Assembly (NCBI GenBank): GCA_947476855.1
Contig: CANJSR010000348.1
Coordinates: 1-5,397, forward strand
From: Acetobacteraceae bacterium
GTDB lineage: Bacteria; Pseudomonadota; Alphaproteobacteria; Acetobacterales; Acetobacteraceae
Length of the DNA: 5,397 nucleotides
Direction of reading: 5' to 3'
Shown here one piece after another: positions 5,271-5,397 of the stretch. The notes below the pieces were generated by a model, which saw only the letters and a list, made by a program, of their open reading frames with translations, ran no database searches and was not told where the DNA came from. The stretch's first letter is position 1. The number at the start of each line of letters is the position of its first letter. A program made the position numbers and the translations under genes.

Positions 5271-5397
5271 ATGACCGATATCGGGCTGTTCGAGGCAATC
5301 CACACCGCGCGCTCCCTGCGCCGCTACCACGACACGCCGGTGCCGGACGCGCTGATCACGCAGGTGCTGGACGCCGCGATCCGCGCGCCCTCGGGCG
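5271..5397 (+). CDS. Nitroreductase family protein, N-terminal part (runs off the window)
   Basis: The first 42 codons of an open frame that continues beyond base 5397. The peptide begins MTDIGLFEAIHTARSLRRYH, continues with DTPVPDALITQVLDAAIRAPSG and fits the N-terminus of FMN-dependent nitroreductases. The ARSLRRY stretch (13-19) corresponds to the RS-x-R-x-[FY] motif that contacts the FMN phosphate. AAIRAPSG (35-42) corresponds to the conserved A-x-x-AP-[ST]-x segment. Such enzymes use NAD(P)H to reduce nitro groups, quinones or related substrates in the cytoplasm. The real substrate is unknown. The gene starts 46 bases after the GT39 stop on the same strand, with no terminator-like hairpin between, so read-through is possible. 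A functional link to the glycosyltransferases is not apparent. Confidence 0.85.
   Translation, partial: MTDIGLFEAIHTARSLRRYHDTPVPDALITQVLDAAIRAPSG

Noticed and set aside
3694..5274. A 526-codon plus-strand frame, and a 333-codon minus-strand frame at 4304-5305, over the GT39 gene
   Set aside because: Both give Arg/Pro/Gly-rich sequence without motifs, while the GT39 frame has clear family motifs and membrane segments.

Overview
The window is GC-rich DNA whose reading frames have strongly GC-biased third codon positions. Two families of G/C-rich palindromic repeats are of the kind I associate with Acetobacteraceae and other Rhodospirillales. I therefore infer an alphaproteobacterium, probably an acetic-acid-bacterium relative. 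No rRNA or other marker fixes this.

Layout. Bases 1-224 hold no gene. They carry a perfect 24-bp inverted repeat at the left edge, then four short palindromes in a row, then a candidate promoter. An Lrp/AsnC-type regulator (225-707, +) meets a PEP-CTERM, choice-of-anchor A surface protein (704-2167, -) tail to tail, and their stop codons overlap. The AT-rich region around 2222-2280 is the divergent control region between the surface protein and a rightward glycosyltransferase pair. The pair is a GT2 polyprenyl-phosphate sugar synthase fused to a GtrA-like membrane domain (2379-3503), followed 53 bases later by a multi-pass GT39/ArnT-like lipid-linked sugar transferase (3557-5224). A nitroreductase-family gene starts at 5271 and runs off the window.

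How the genes may work together. The GT2-GtrA protein should load a sugar onto undecaprenyl phosphate at the cytoplasmic face of the inner membrane. The GT39 protein should transfer such a sugar on the periplasmic face. The divergent neighbour is an exported Ser/Thr/Asn/Gly-rich repeat protein of the exosortase-sorted type. This makes surface-polymer or protein glycosylation a reasonable hypothesis, but it is inference from gene order only. The regulator and the nitroreductase have no evident link to this pathway.

Most unusual signal. The GT39 gene carries an in-frame block of about 190 bases made of two G/C-rich palindromes facing each other (a REP-doublet, REPIN-like structure). It adds a Pro/Gly/Arg-rich loop between membrane segments. 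Codon choice also changes across this block: Ala is mostly GCG before it and mostly GCC after it, with parallel shifts for Gly, Val and Arg. This suggests a repeat insertion into the gene and possibly a mosaic origin of its two halves. I found no clear evidence of a wholly new multi-gene system.
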